A DNA stretch of 64,000 nt from CAZCPB01 sp044223975 (lineage in GTDB: Bacteria; Planctomycetota; Phycisphaerae; Phycisphaerales; UBA1924): the NCBI GenBank assembly GCA_044223975.1, contig JBGALI010000011.1, positions 87,107 through 151,106 of the forward strand. The letters are read 5' to 3'. Shown here one piece after another: positions 48,208-59,700 of this stretch. The notes under the pieces were generated by a model that worked only from the letters and a program-made list of their open reading frames with translations, searched no databases and was not told the DNA's origin. Each line of letters starts with the position of its first letter. Within the stretch, counting starts at the first letter, position 1. The translations under genes and the position numbers were made by a program.

Positions 48208-49137
48208 TTACTTTGCTCGTTCCCAGACTCGTACCCAGTCGACGACCATCGAGTCCGGCCATTCCTGGGCGTCGCGCTCCGTCGCCTTCCCGGCCCAGTC
48301 ACCGACTTCGAGCGACAGGATCAGGTGCTCGGCGCGGGTTGAAGGGGCCACGGGCGCGCCGGGCTTTCCGCTGCTGTCGGTGACGGGGTCGTCCTTCTTC
48401 ACCCGCCACGTTTCCACGCCGTCGATGAAGAACACGTACTCGTCGGCGGTCCACAGCATTCCGTAGGTGTGGAAGTCGTCCGCGGGGTTGAAGGACTGCC
48501 CCGGGGTGTGGCCGCGGCTCTTGTGATCCTTGCCGTAACCGTCCCAGTGCAGGGTCTGCTGCGCGGTCTTCTGCCCCTGACCGTTCTTCATCTTGTGATG
48601 GAACTCGATCACGTCCATCTCAACTCCGCCCGCGCCGCCGCCGGTCGGGGCTTTGCTCTCGTCCCCGGGGAGCGAGCCCACGCCGTCGCAGTTGAGCCAG
48701 AACGCGCCCCAGTGGCCGAGCCGGGACTGAAATTTGATGCGTGCTTCGAAGTATCCAAACGTGGGCTCGAACAGGTCCTTGGTCCACACGCCGCCGGTGC
48801 GGAACCCCCACGAGGAGTCCTGCGACTCCTTGGTCTCCTTGCTCTTGATCGGGACGGTGTCGGGCCGATCGGATCTGGCGGCGCGTTCGACCCGGGAGGT
48901 GGTGATGACGAGGTGGCCCTCGCCGTCAAGGCGTGCGGCGTCGGCCACGTTCATCGCGTCGCGTCGCTTGCCGACCGCCCACGCTTTCCACTTGGCCCGG
49001 TCGGGCGCGCCGGCAGCGCCGGCGAATTCGTCGGACCATTGAAGGGTGTACCCCGGGACGGGCGGCGCCGGCTCATCGTCCGTGGGAATCGCGCCCGGTT
49101 GGGTCAGGGCGTACGCGGCCAGCAGGGTCATCAGCAT
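48208..49137 (-). CDS. Glycoside hydrolase family 16 endo-beta-glucanase-like enzyme
   Basis: A 309-residue exported enzyme (short hydrophobic N-terminus MLMTLLAAYALTQPGA). The GH16 active site is GVEMDVIEFHHK: Glu173-x-Asp175-x-x-Glu178, nucleophile and acid/base. Beta-jelly-roll blocks follow (FGYFEARIKFQSRLGHWGAF, ADDFHTYGMLWTADEYVFFI, MVVDWVRVWERA). Family members cut beta-1,3/1,4-glucans, laminarin, agar or carrageenan. The mix with a sulfatase elsewhere in the window suits algal polysaccharide use. The leaderless TATTCT promoter lies at 49144. Confidence 0.93.
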   Translation of the reverse strand: MLMTLLAAYALTQPGAIPTDDEPAPPVPGYTLQWSDEFAGAAGAPDRAKWKAWAVGKRRDAMNVADAARLDGEGHLVITTSRVERAARSDRPDTVPIKSKETKESQDSSWGFRTGGVWTKDLFEPTFGYFEARIKFQSRLGHWGAFWLNCDGVGSLPGDESKAPTGGGAGGVEMDVIEFHHKMKNGQGQKTAQQTLHWDGYGKDHKSRGHTPGQSFNPADDFHTYGMLWTADEYVFFIDGVETWRVKKDDPVTDSSGKPGAPVAPSTRAEHLILSLEVGDWAGKATERDAQEWPDSMVVDWVRVWERAK

Positions 49138-49143
49138 GGATGG

Positions 49144-49149
49144 AGAATA
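49144..49149 (-). promoter_or_regulatory. -10 hexamer TATTCT, leaderless start of the GH16 gene
   Basis: TATTCT on the minus strand ends six bases before ATG 49137. Confidence 0.55.
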
Positions 49150-49193
49150 CCGGTGCGGATGGACGGGCGTGGCGGTGTCCAGGCGTCCGTTCG

Positions 49194-49766
49194 TCACCGC
49201 ACCGTGCGGGAACGCCACCGCGCCATGCCCACGGTCGCTCCGAGCACAAGCAATGCCGCGGCACCCGGAGAAGGCAGCACGTACGTCCGGAACGCCACGT
49301 CATAACTCCCGTCGACGTAGATGGCGCTGTTGAGGTACAGGGTGCCGCGGTCGTAGCCGCCGCTGGGCACAAGCGTGCTTCCCCCGAGCCAAAGTCCGGA
49401 TTCATTTCCGGCCAGCCCCAGCGTGAAGTGGCCATTCTGAAGGAACGCGAGGCCCGAGGCGGAGACGTCGATCGAGTGCCAGCCGGTTTCGGCGGCGCTG
49501 AACGACGTCGAGTAGTCGGGCAGGCCGATGTGCCACGGGGCGCCGGCGGACAGCGAGACGGTGCAACTGCCCGGTGTGGTGACGTAGAGGTCGATCTGCA
49601 CGAGCGCGCCGGGCTTATTGACGGTGATGTCCTGCTGCCAGGAAAGCGTGGAAGCCGTCATGTTGAACGAGGTGCTCGCGTACGGCGAGGTCTGGTCGAG
49701 GATCCCCGCGCCGGCCGGCGCGACGAGCATCGTGGCAACCAGAGTTGCAGAAATGGTTCGGAGCAT
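49194..49766 (-). CDS. PEP-CTERM-like secreted protein
   Basis: A 190-residue exported protein: signal peptide MLRTISATLVATMLVAPAGA, a beta-rich body with many Ser, Thr, Gly and aromatic residues (QQDITVNKPGALVQIDLYVT, AAETGWHSIDVSASGLAFLQ), and the C-terminal tail VLPSPGAAALLVLGATVGMA followed by Arg. The body resembles a carbohydrate-binding beta-sandwich but no family is assigned. GAGGA lies nine bases before ATG. It is 57 bases upstream of the GH16 gene on the same strand, which could link it to polysaccharide binding. Confidence 0.75.
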   Translation of the reverse strand: MLRTISATLVATMLVAPAGAGILDQTSPYASTSFNMTASTLSWQQDITVNKPGALVQIDLYVTTPGSCTVSLSAGAPWHIGLPDYSTSFSAAETGWHSIDVSASGLAFLQNGHFTLGLAGNESGLWLGGSTLVPSGGYDRGTLYLNSAIYVDGSYDVAFRTYVLPSPGAAALLVLGATVGMARWRSRTVR

Positions 49767-50028
49767 CGGGCCGGATCCTCGCGAGCCGGCACATCTCCCG
49801 TGACGCGCCCGCTCTCAGCGGTAAATGGGCCACACGCTTGCGCCGGACGCCAACGAAATTGGAGATTGGCTGGCGCCGGACGCTCGCTCGGGCGTGCAGC
49901 GTCCGCCGGCTCCGGAGCCGGGACAGTTCACCGCAGGTCCTTTGTCGCGCCGATAAACCGATGCGCACAAACGTGTTACGGCGCGTGCGCACGACCGTGC
50001 CCCGGGTCGGGAGCGGCACGATCAGCCA

Positions 50029-52008
50029 TCAGCCGCGGACCGTCTCGCTCTTAGTCGTCGAGCCACCCGGGAACTGCTTGATCCCGTCCTGGCGGTTGAC
50101 GCGCCCGGTGCCCTTGGAGGTGGGGCTCTTCTCCGGGATCACAAAGTCCTTGTTGGGGAGCGTCTCGTTGTGGGCGATGGCGGCCGCGGCGCCGGCGAGC
50201 ATGGTGTCGTCGGCGTGCTCGTAGAGCTCGCGGATGTTCTGGTGGATCTCAAGCTCGGCGAGGTCGAAGAAGTGCATCGCGCCCGCCTTGTCGCGCTGGT
50301 ACTCCACGTCCGCGGCGCCGTTGCCGCCGTGCTTGCGGATGTCGGCGTCGAGGCGAGCGAGCGTGCACAGCCACCCGTGCAGCATGATCGCGATGTTGGC
50401 AAAGCGTGCCTGCACGGCCTGGCGGTCGAGCATCTTGACGTCGTGCTTCTTGCTGAGGACCTTGAACTGGTACGTGAACTCGGCGACGAGGCGTGCGACG
50501 CGCTCGGCGACGGGGCGCAGCTCGGGCACGACCTTGGTCAGTGAGGTGGGGCGGCGCCGGATGCCAAGGTACACCTCAAGACCCAGCGGGATCGCCAGCC
50601 GCATGACCTCCGGGCGGAGCGAGTTTTTGATGGCCTTGCCGATGTAGCTCCCGAGGGGCTCGTCGGCGTCCTTCAGGAGCGCGTTCTTCACACCGAGCAT
50701 CTGCTCGGCCAGCTGCTTGCCGCCGTAGCCGAAGATGTAGCTCTGCATCACCTCGTTGGCGCCCTCGACGATGAGGTTGATGCGCGAGTCGCGGAAGATG
50801 CGCTCGATCTCGTTCTCGGTCATGTACGACTCGCCGCCCATGATCTGGACGGCGTCGTTTACGACGCGCCAGCCCATCTCGGAGCAGAAGACCTTGCACA
50901 GGGCGGTCTCGACCTGGATGTCGTCGTCGTGCCGGTCGAGCATGCCGGTGGTCATGTAGAGCACGGCGTCGATGGCGTAGGTGAGCGCGGCCATGTGGGC
51001 GATGCGCTTGCGGACGAGCTCCTTGTCGGCCAGGGGGGCGCCGAACTGGAAGCGGGTCTGCCCCCACTTGATGGACTGGTCCATGGCGCGTCGGGCGCCG
51101 CCGAGCATGCCGGCGCTGAGGGTGCAACGGCCGTAGTTGAGGCAGGAGAGCGCCATCTGCAGGCCGCGCCCTTCCTTGCCCAGGAGGTGCTCCTTGGGGA
51201 CGCGGACGCCGTTGAAGCGGATGCGGGCCTGCCACGTGCCGCGGATGCCGCACTTGCTGCGGTTCTTCTGGAAGATGTCGATGCCGGGCATGTCGGGGTG
51301 CATCACGAACGCGGAGACCTTGCCCTTGCCGTCGGGCTTCTTTTCCTTGGCCATGACGGTGAAGAGGCCCGAGAGCGCGCCCGAGGTGGCCCACTTCTTC
51401 TCGCCGTGGACCACGAAGAAGTCGCCGTCGCGTTCGAAGTAGGTCTCTTGGCCGCCGGCGTCGCAGCCCACGTTGGGCTCCGAGAGGCAGAACGCGCTCA
51501 GCCAGTCCTTGGCAAGTCGAGGCAGCCACTTCTTCTTCTGCTCATCGCTGCCGTAGAGGAGGACGGCCTTGCACCCGATCGACTGGTGCGCGGACACCAT
51601 GACGGCGGTCGAGCCGCAGGAAGCGCCGATGCGTTCCAACACACGGTTGTAGCTGGTGATGCCCATCCCCAGGCCGCCGTGCTCTTTGGAAATGGTCATG
51701 CCGAGCACGCCGAGCTCGAAGAGCTTGTCGACGACCCAGCGCGGGATTTCCTGGTCCTGGTCGATTTGAACGGCGGGGTGTTCGTTCCTGAGGTACTCGT
51801 CGAGGCGGGCGAGCAATTGGTCGCACTCGGCCTGCTCGCGGGCGTCCTGCTCGGGGTAGGGGAAGTAGTAGTCTTCCTTCACGTTGCCCCAGAACAGGTT
51901 CTTCACCGGTCCCATCTTCGTGGGCTCGGCACCGAGCCATTCCTCAGCTTCCTCGAGGAGCTTGCGGTCGGCTTCGGAGATGCCCTTCATGTTCTTCAGG
52001 TCGGCCAT
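50029..52008 (-). CDS. Acyl-CoA dehydrogenase (VLCAD/ACAD9-like, long form)
   Basis: A 659-residue flavoenzyme for the first step of beta-oxidation. Core blocks: WLSAFCLSEPNVGCDAGGQE, GEKKWATSGALSGLFTVMAK, MALSCLNYGRCTLSAGMLGG, QIMGGESYMTENEIERIFRD and INLIVEGANEVMQ, which carries the likely catalytic Glu. A C-terminal domain of about 190 residues (RPVAERVARLVAEFTYQFKV) is the extension seen in very-long-chain and ACAD9 types, which bind membranes. AGGA precedes the start. It lies 47 bases downstream of an enoyl-CoA hydratase gene on the same strand. Confidence 0.94.
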   Translation of the reverse strand: MADLKNMKGISEADRKLLEEAEEWLGAEPTKMGPVKNLFWGNVKEDYYFPYPEQDAREQAECDQLLARLDEYLRNEHPAVQIDQDQEIPRWVVDKLFELGVLGMTISKEHGGLGMGITSYNRVLERIGASCGSTAVMVSAHQSIGCKAVLLYGSDEQKKKWLPRLAKDWLSAFCLSEPNVGCDAGGQETYFERDGDFFVVHGEKKWATSGALSGLFTVMAKEKKPDGKGKVSAFVMHPDMPGIDIFQKNRSKCGIRGTWQARIRFNGVRVPKEHLLGKEGRGLQMALSCLNYGRCTLSAGMLGGARRAMDQSIKWGQTRFQFGAPLADKELVRKRIAHMAALTYAIDAVLYMTTGMLDRHDDDIQVETALCKVFCSEMGWRVVNDAVQIMGGESYMTENEIERIFRDSRINLIVEGANEVMQSYIFGYGGKQLAEQMLGVKNALLKDADEPLGSYIGKAIKNSLRPEVMRLAIPLGLEVYLGIRRRPTSLTKVVPELRPVAERVARLVAEFTYQFKVLSKKHDVKMLDRQAVQARFANIAIMLHGWLCTLARLDADIRKHGGNGAADVEYQRDKAGAMHFFDLAELEIHQNIRELYEHADDTMLAGAAAAIAHNETLPNKDFVIPEKSPTSKGTGRVNRQDGIKQFPGGSTTKSETVRG

Positions 52009-52055
52009 GGGAGTGATCCTGGGTGCTGCGTGCGGAGTGCGTTGATTCCTGGAAT

Positions 52056-52973
52056 CTACTTCTTGGACTTGGCGAAGAAGGCTTCGAGCGCGGCCTTGGC
52101 CGCGGCGGTGTGGCGGAGCTGGACCAGGCGCTTGCGTTCGACCTGGAGCGCGGCCTGCCAGCCGCGCGTGAGCCCGGCATCGACGGCCTCGGCAACCGCG
52201 GCAGCGGCCTCGGTCTTCGGGAGTTCGGCGCGGACCGAGTCGAGCGCATCGAGCGCGACCCGGGCCCGCTCGGGACGTCCGATCCACTTCTTGGGCGCGC
52301 CGTCCCGCTTCACGCTGCCGCGAAGCTCGAGGCAGAGCTGGCGTGCCGCGGGGATGAGGTCGGCCTGGTCCTTGGCGACGCGCTCAAACAGGCGGGCGCT
52401 CGCGGCATCATCGAACGTCATCGGTTGTCCCGCGGCGGTTCGGCGGATGGCCTCGGCGGGGTCCATGCGCGCGGGGAGCAGGTTGGTTCCGCCCCAGCCG
52501 GGGCAGAGGCCGAGCCCCGCTTCCGGAAGCCCGACGGGATACGGCCTGCCGGGCTGGCCATCCTTGGCGGGCGGCGGTGCCGCGACGATGGCGTCGCAAT
52601 GCATGGCCAGTTCGAGGCCGCCGCCCAGCGCGGCACCGTTCACCGCGGCGACAGTGGGGAAGGGGAAGTCGGCGAGCATCATGAACACGCGCGCCGCGAA
52701 CTCGAGGTACCGGGTGAGCTGGTCGTCGGAGTACTCGCTGATGGCCTTGAGGTCTGCGCCGGCGACGAACACGCGGTCGCTCGCGGACGCGAGAACGAGC
52801 CCGGCGGTGCCGGGCGGGATGGACTTGAGCGTGACTTCGAGCCGCCGGATCAGGTCGTGGTCGAGGACAACGACCGGCTTGCCCGGCTGCTCGAGTCGGA
52901 CAGTCACGATGCCCGCGTGGGATCCCACGGGTGCCTGCTCGATGGGCAACGATGTCGCAGGGCCGGCGGTCAT
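52056..52973 (-). CDS. Enoyl-CoA hydratase/isomerase-family protein
   Basis: A 305-residue crotonase-fold protein. RVFVAGADLKAISEY provides the first oxyanion-hole loop, and AAVNGAALGGGLELAMHCDA the second with the Gly-rich loop. LPEAGLGLCPGWGGTNLLPA carries the active-site Glu. A C-terminal helical extension (about 230-305) is longer than in short hydratases. GGAGG lies eight bases before ATG 52973. It is the first gene of a probable operon with the acyl-CoA dehydrogenase at 50029, covering the first two beta-oxidation steps. Confidence 0.92.
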   Translation of the reverse strand: MTAGPATSLPIEQAPVGSHAGIVTVRLEQPGKPVVVLDHDLIRRLEVTLKSIPPGTAGLVLASASDRVFVAGADLKAISEYSDDQLTRYLEFAARVFMMLADFPFPTVAAVNGAALGGGLELAMHCDAIVAAPPPAKDGQPGRPYPVGLPEAGLGLCPGWGGTNLLPARMDPAEAIRRTAAGQPMTFDDAASARLFERVAKDQADLIPAARQLCLELRGSVKRDGAPKKWIGRPERARVALDALDSVRAELPKTEAAAAVAEAVDAGLTRGWQAALQVERKRLVQLRHTAAAKAALEAFFAKSKK

Positions 52974-53172
52974 TGCGAAGATCCTCCCCGGGGTGCGGAA
53001 GCACGACCTTGCCGCGCCGTGGCGGGGTCGGGGCACCGTGGGACCGAGCGTCCTTATCCATGCTAGGCCGCACGCCGGCCTGCATTGGGGCGGGTTCAGT
53101 TCGGAATGATTCCAGTGTGGAGTTCGGGGGGCGGGTGATGCTCCACCGGTGGGGAATATGGGTCCGGGCCGC

Positions 53173-53178
53173 TAGGCT
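53173..53178 (+). promoter_or_regulatory. -10 hexamer TAGGCT upstream of the RlmI-like gene
   Basis: TAGGCT lies seven bases before TTG 53186, consistent with a leaderless start as for other genes here. Confidence 0.4.
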
Positions 53179-53185
53179 TGAGCGA

Positions 53186-54232
53186 TTGGATGCGCACGAA
53201 TCACCACCGCCGCAGGCCCGATCCGTCCCAGGCGGGATGCTCCGCGGGGCGCTTTCGCGGGGGATAGAGCGGCGACGTGAACTGGTGGCCAGCGGCAGAA
53301 CTCAGGCGTTTCGGGCGTTCTCGGGCGAGGCCGACGGGATCGACGGGGTCTACCTCGATGTCTACGGCGAGGGCGCGGTGCTGATCGTGTACGAGGGTCG
53401 TCCGCCGCGCGGCTTTGACGTGCCGGTCGAGGGCGCCGCGGCGCTGGAGGGGCTGCGGCACTTGGGCGTGCGCGCGGTGTACCTCAAGCCGTACGCCAAG
53501 GACCGGTCGCGGCTGGGCGGGGAATTACCCGCGTGCGTTACCGAGGCGACGCCTCTTGCGGGCGAAGTGATGCCCGAGTCGGTGCTGGTCAGGGAACTGA
53601 ATTGGACGCTCGAGGTGAGGCTCTACGACGGGCTTTCGACCGGGCTGTTCCTCGACCAGCGTGAGAACCGAGGTTTCGTGTCGACGTGGGCGGCGGCGCG
53701 GGCCCGGGGCGGGGCGGCGCCGTCAGTGCTGAACACGTTCGCGTACACGTGCGCCTTTTCCGTTGCGGCGGCGCGGGGCGGCGCCGTGACGACAAGCGTG
53801 GACGTGTCGGGGCGGTACCTCGATTGGGGCAAGCGGAACTTCGCGCACAACGGCATCGACCCTGGGGCGCACCGGTTCGCGAAGATGGACACGTTCGAGT
53901 TTTTCGGGTACGCGCGGCGCAAGAAACTCACGTACGACATGATCGTGCTCGACCCGCCGAGCTTTGCCGCGGGGTCGAAGCGGAAGGGGATTCGGCCGTG
54001 GAGTTCGGTCGCGGACTACGCGCGCCTGGTGGGAGAAGCAGCGGGGGTGCTCAACCGCGGCGGGCTGATCCTCGCGTCGACCAACACGCAGGAGCTGTGC
54101 CGAGCAGGGCGGCTGGAGCGGGAGATCGTGAAGGGGCTGGGGCGCCTGCCGCGGTGGATCGGGCTCCCCGGGGTGCCGATCGACTTTGCCCGTGAGCGTG
54201 AGCGTTTCGCCGCCCGGGCGTTTTCCATGTGA
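53186..54232 (+). CDS. RlmI/RlmK-like class I SAM-dependent rRNA methyltransferase (PUA-less)
   Basis: A 348-residue protein of the COG1092 family. The central EEHUD-like region (AFRAFSGEADGIDGVYLDVY) precedes the methyltransferase domain: STGLFLDQRENRGFV, VLNTFAYTCAFSVAAARGGA (SAM loop), DVSGRYLDWGKRNFAHNGID and the DPPSFA catalytic motif. RlmI makes m5C in 23S rRNA. The N-terminal PUA domain of RlmI is not seen. The start is uncertain: TTG 53186 follows the TAGGCT hexamer by seven bases, while ATG 53138 or 53237 are alternatives. The specific target nucleotide is unknown. Confidence 0.85.
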   Translation: MDAHESPPPQARSVPGGMLRGALSRGIERRRELVASGRTQAFRAFSGEADGIDGVYLDVYGEGAVLIVYEGRPPRGFDVPVEGAAALEGLRHLGVRAVYLKPYAKDRSRLGGELPACVTEATPLAGEVMPESVLVRELNWTLEVRLYDGLSTGLFLDQRENRGFVSTWAAARARGGAAPSVLNTFAYTCAFSVAAARGGAVTTSVDVSGRYLDWGKRNFAHNGIDPGAHRFAKMDTFEFFGYARRKKLTYDMIVLDPPSFAAGSKRKGIRPWSSVADYARLVGEAAGVLNRGGLILASTNTQELCRAGRLEREIVKGLGRLPRWIGLPGVPIDFARERERFAARAFSM

Positions 54233-54349
54233 AAGAGACGTGATGGTGCTCGAGCGTCGTGCGGTGGAGCGTCCACCACGGATACCCTTCGGGCTGGAAT
54301 ATTCCGTGCCGGGAATGCCGGTTCGGCACTCGAAGGAACGCACGATCTC

Positions 54350-55945
<1,596 letters not shown>

Positions 55946-55968
55946 CGGCCGGGCACCGCGGTGGGGGG

Positions 55969-56712
55969 CTATTTCGTCCGCTCACGCAGCCGACGCTGGG
56001 CTTCGGGGGTGGCGAGCACTTCTGCTGAGAGAGCCGCGCCGCGGAGAACCATCGCCCCGTCGGTCGACCCGTCGAGCTCGTTGAGCAGCTTCTTAGTGGC
56101 ACGCAAGGCGTTGGGGCCGCCCTGGCAGAGGCGATGGACCAGCTCGTCGGTGGCGGCGTCGAGGCCGGCAAGGTCGGGGGCGCAGTGGGTCGCTAGGCCG
56201 CATTCGAAGGCTTCTCGCCCCGACATCAGTCCGCCCGAGAGCAGGACTTTCCGCGCTCTCCCGGCCCCGAGCCGCTTGACGACCCACGGGGCGACCACGG
56301 CGGGGCACACGCCCAGGTCAACCTCCGGGAAACCCATCTTGGAGTCGGCGTGCGTGACCGTGAAATCGCACACGCACGCCAGGCCGCAGCCGCCTCCGAT
56401 GGCGGCGCCGTTGACCTTGGCGACTGTGATCATGGGGAGGTTGCGGAGCTTGACGGTGAACTCGGCCAGCAGACGCAGGAGGCGTTCGGGCATGCCCGGG
56501 TTGTCGAGCACGGCCTTGAGGTCCATCCCGGCGCAGAACGACTTGCCGGCGCCGGTGAGCACCAGCACGGTCACGTCGGTGCGGGATTCCAGCTCGGCGG
56601 CGCGGAGGTTGAGCGCGCCCAAGAGGTCGATCGAGAGCGCGTTGCGGGCCTCGGGACGGGCCAGGGTGATCCGGGCCAGCGGCGGGGAGACCTCAAGGGG
56701 AGCAAAGGGCAT
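55969..56712 (-). CDS. Enoyl-CoA hydratase (methylglutaconyl-CoA hydratase-like)
   Basis: A 247-residue crotonase with both oxyanion-hole loops (SFCAGMDLKAVLDN and KVNGAAIGGGCGLACVCDFT) and the downstream FPEVDLGVCPAVVAPWVVK. The sequence resembles methylglutaconyl-CoA hydratases of leucine breakdown, but substrate identity within crotonases is difficult to assign. The start is 33 bases after the terminator of the giant protease gene. A TACAAC -10-like hexamer lies six bases before ATG 56712, consistent with leaderless initiation. The gene is convergent with prfC. Confidence 0.88.
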   Translation of the reverse strand: MPFAPLEVSPPLARITLARPEARNALSIDLLGALNLRAAELESRTDVTVLVLTGAGKSFCAGMDLKAVLDNPGMPERLLRLLAEFTVKLRNLPMITVAKVNGAAIGGGCGLACVCDFTVTHADSKMGFPEVDLGVCPAVVAPWVVKRLGAGRARKVLLSGGLMSGREAFECGLATHCAPDLAGLDAATDELVHRLCQGGPNALRATKKLLNELDGSTDGAMVLRGAALSAEVLATPEAQRRLRERTK

Positions 56713-56744
56713 GGGGAGGTTGTAGGCGGGTTGGTCATGGAACG

Positions 56745-56773
56745 AAAAAGGGGCGGGCCCAAGGGCCCGCCCC
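56745..56773 (-). terminator. Rho-independent terminator after the giant protease gene
   Basis: On the minus strand a perfect 11-bp stem (GGGGCGGGCCC and GGGCCCGCCCC) with a tiny loop is followed by five T residues. It separates the protease gene (ending at 56796) from the downstream enoyl-CoA hydratase gene. Confidence 0.9.
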
Positions 56774-56795
56774 AGAGATGCCGGTATCGCGGTGT

Positions 56796-59700
56796 TTAGG
56801 AGATCGGCTGGCTGAGGCCCAGCGGCGTGCCGATGGTCGAGAACGCGCCGGGGAAGTACGAATCGTAGTGATCCATCGAAGCGACGATGGGTGTGGCCGA
56901 CTTCACGGTGATGCCGTAGAACGCCAGGACATCGCGGCGCGTGCCGGTGACGTAGTCGTGGATGTTGAGGTCCACGCTGCGCCGGGCAGGAACAGTGGCG
57001 CGGAAGGTCTCGGTGCCGAGATTGTTGTCGTAGCGGATGGTGATCTCGACGAGGGTGTCGTCGGAGCCGGGGTTGAAGAGCTTCAGCCGTTCGGTGACGA
57101 TCGAGGGGTCGGGGTTGCGGAAGCCCTCGCCGAAGCCCCAGTACGTGTACGCGCGGTCGGAGAAGGCCGTAGCGCCGCCCTCGCCGAACTCCAGGGCCCG
57201 CTGAGTGATCGTCACCGGCGCGTTGTCGGACTCGTAGAGCACCGAGTACGTCTGGCCGAGCGGGAAGAACGGGATCTCGGCGACCTTGAGCAGCTTCTGG
57301 CTGTGCGCCGGGACGCTCACGACGGCGCGCTGGGTGCTGCCGTTGGCGAACAGGAACGAGATCGTGACAGTGGTGGACGTGCCGCTGGCGTTCACGATGC
57401 CAAGCTGCTCGTCGGTCGAGTTGACGCCCAGCTGGCCCTCGGGGATCACGCCGCCCAGGGAGCCGGCGCCGGGGACGCCGCTGAGGCCCGAGGCCGAACG
57501 CGTCGTGCGGTCGTAGTGGGACAGGGCCGCGACGACCGGGGCGTCGGCGTGCACCAGCACGCCGTACGTCACGCCGTCCTGGAGTTCGGGCAGGTCGTTG
57601 ATGGCCCAGCCGCCGCGGCGGAAGGCCTCGGCGGTGCGCGTGACCTTGACGGAGGGGCCCCCGTTCTCGGGGAAGAATGTCGCTTCGACCTTGACGGTGG
57701 CGTCGTTGATGTTCGTGAAGAGGAGGAAGTCCGAAGTGCCCGAGGCGTCGCCGATGCCGCCGCCCTTGGTGACCTGGCCGAACGTCCAGTCGGCCGAGAG
57801 GCGGGTCGTGAAGGACTCACCGATGGCGGCGCGGCTGCCGGCGAGGATGAACTGGTCGTAGTGGCTGAACGTGGCGGCGACGGGAGACTGGCTGCGGATC
57901 TCGATCGAGTAGGGCGTGTCCTTGCGGACCAGCAGGGTGTTAGCCGCGTACATCTCGGGCGTGGTGATCGTGATACCGCCGCGGCTGGAGGCCGCGAGCG
58001 TGAACTCGGCCATGACCTGGTCGCGTTCACCCGTCTCGTAGCGGGCGATCACGACGATGTGGTTAGACTGCTCGGAGGGGTTGAGGATCGGGATGAAGGT
58101 AAAGGTCTGGGCGTTGGCGAAGCCCTCGGGGTAGTACTCGCGGTAGGGCAGGGTGGGGACGTTGGCTCCGTTGGAGAGCTGCTCGGTCACGGGGTGAGCG
58201 GGGTCGATGGTCAGGTGCCCCGAACCGGTGCCCGCGTTGAGCTGGTCGTACTGGCCCTGGGCCAGACCGGGCGTGGTGCCGAAGAAGATGAAGTAGCGGG
58301 CGTGCACGACGGACTCCGGCCCGCCGGCGGCGTCCATGGTTCCAAAGTCAAAGCCGATCGCCATCGCGTCGTCCGTCGCGCCGCCCTCGGGGTCGTTGAC
58401 GGGCAGCGACAGCAGCTGCTGCGGGTCGCGGAGCGTCTGCGTCGCGGGGACGAAGTTCACGGACGCGCGGGTGTCGGACGCGGGGGCGCCCATGGCGATC
58501 GTGACGCCCTGCAGGAAGGTGTTGTTGATGTAGCTGGCGCTGGCGTAGCGGCGCGCGCCGTCGAGGTCGTTGCGGGTGAGCGTGCTGGAGGGCCCGAGGT
58601 TGAGGCCCTGCTGGGGGTCGAAGGCCTCCATCCAGGACACATCGGTGAGGGGGACGGCGCCCAGGTTGGTGAGCGTGACGTCCAGCGCGATGAAGTTGTC
58701 GTTGATGCCAAACGAGATGGTCCGCTCGACGCGGAGGGCCCCGAACGAGCCGGTCACGACCACGCGCCGGTTCATCGCGTCGTTCTGTGCCGAGAGGGCG
58801 ACCGGGAGCTGCAGCACCGTGGTGGGCTGACCGTTCTGGACCGTGTCGGTGTTGACGAACGTGGAGCCCGAGGCGGACGCGCCGAAGAACGAGAACGGCG
58901 CCGGAGAGGCCTCCGCGTCGTCGAAGAGGAACTCCAGGCCGTTCCAGCGGAGGCCACCGCTGCCCGCGTTGGTGCCGGAGATCGATCCGGCGGGGGACTT
59001 GAAGGTGCCCCCGGCGCTCATGCCCACGTCCAGCGTGTTGCCGTCCAGGAGCATGGGCGAATCGCTGACGCCGAAGTTCATCGAAATCGTCAGGGTGTAG
59101 TTGCCGGTGGATGCCGCGGGGAACCCGCTGGTGACGATGAAGGGGTCGTAGGTGAGGTTGGCGCCTTCGGAGAGACCGATGTAGAAGATGCCGCCGTCGC
59201 GGAAGACGAAGTTCTCGATCCTCGATGACTTCGTCGACGCGGGAGCCGCGAGGGAGATTTCCTTGCCGGCCGAGTCGAAGAGACGGAGGGCGGTGTTGAG
59301 GTTCGCGGAACCGTTGGCGCTGGCGGCCTTGGGGATCGCCGATGCGTTGAGCGTGGTGCCGGAGACGACCACGATGCGGTAGATGTCGCGATCGAGCCCG
59401 CCAAAGCCGCCGTCGCCCAGGAACGCGTCGATCGCCGTCGTGCCGGTACCGATGCCCAGGCCGGTGTTGGTCGTGGCGGTGCGGATCGTGTCGTTGGACT
59501 CGAACGGACCGTAGATGTCGTTGCTCAGCGTGAAGTCGAGCGACCAGCCCAGGAGAACGCCCGAGTTGAGCGCCGCGGCGTCGTTGACCGTGAGCTTCCA
59601 GGTGCCCAGCGCCGAAAGCCCGTCAAAGCCGCTGAGCGCGTTGTCGGGGCGGAACGTCCCCGTGAAGGGGGCGAAGCCCTGGGCGAGGGAGGTGGGCCCC

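Noticed and set aside
56778..59228. 816-codon open frame on the plus strand, antisense to the giant protease
   Set aside because: It is a high-GC shadow with Gly/Val/Glu/Arg/Asp-biased translation and no domain. The opposite strand encodes a protease with an intact catalytic triad.
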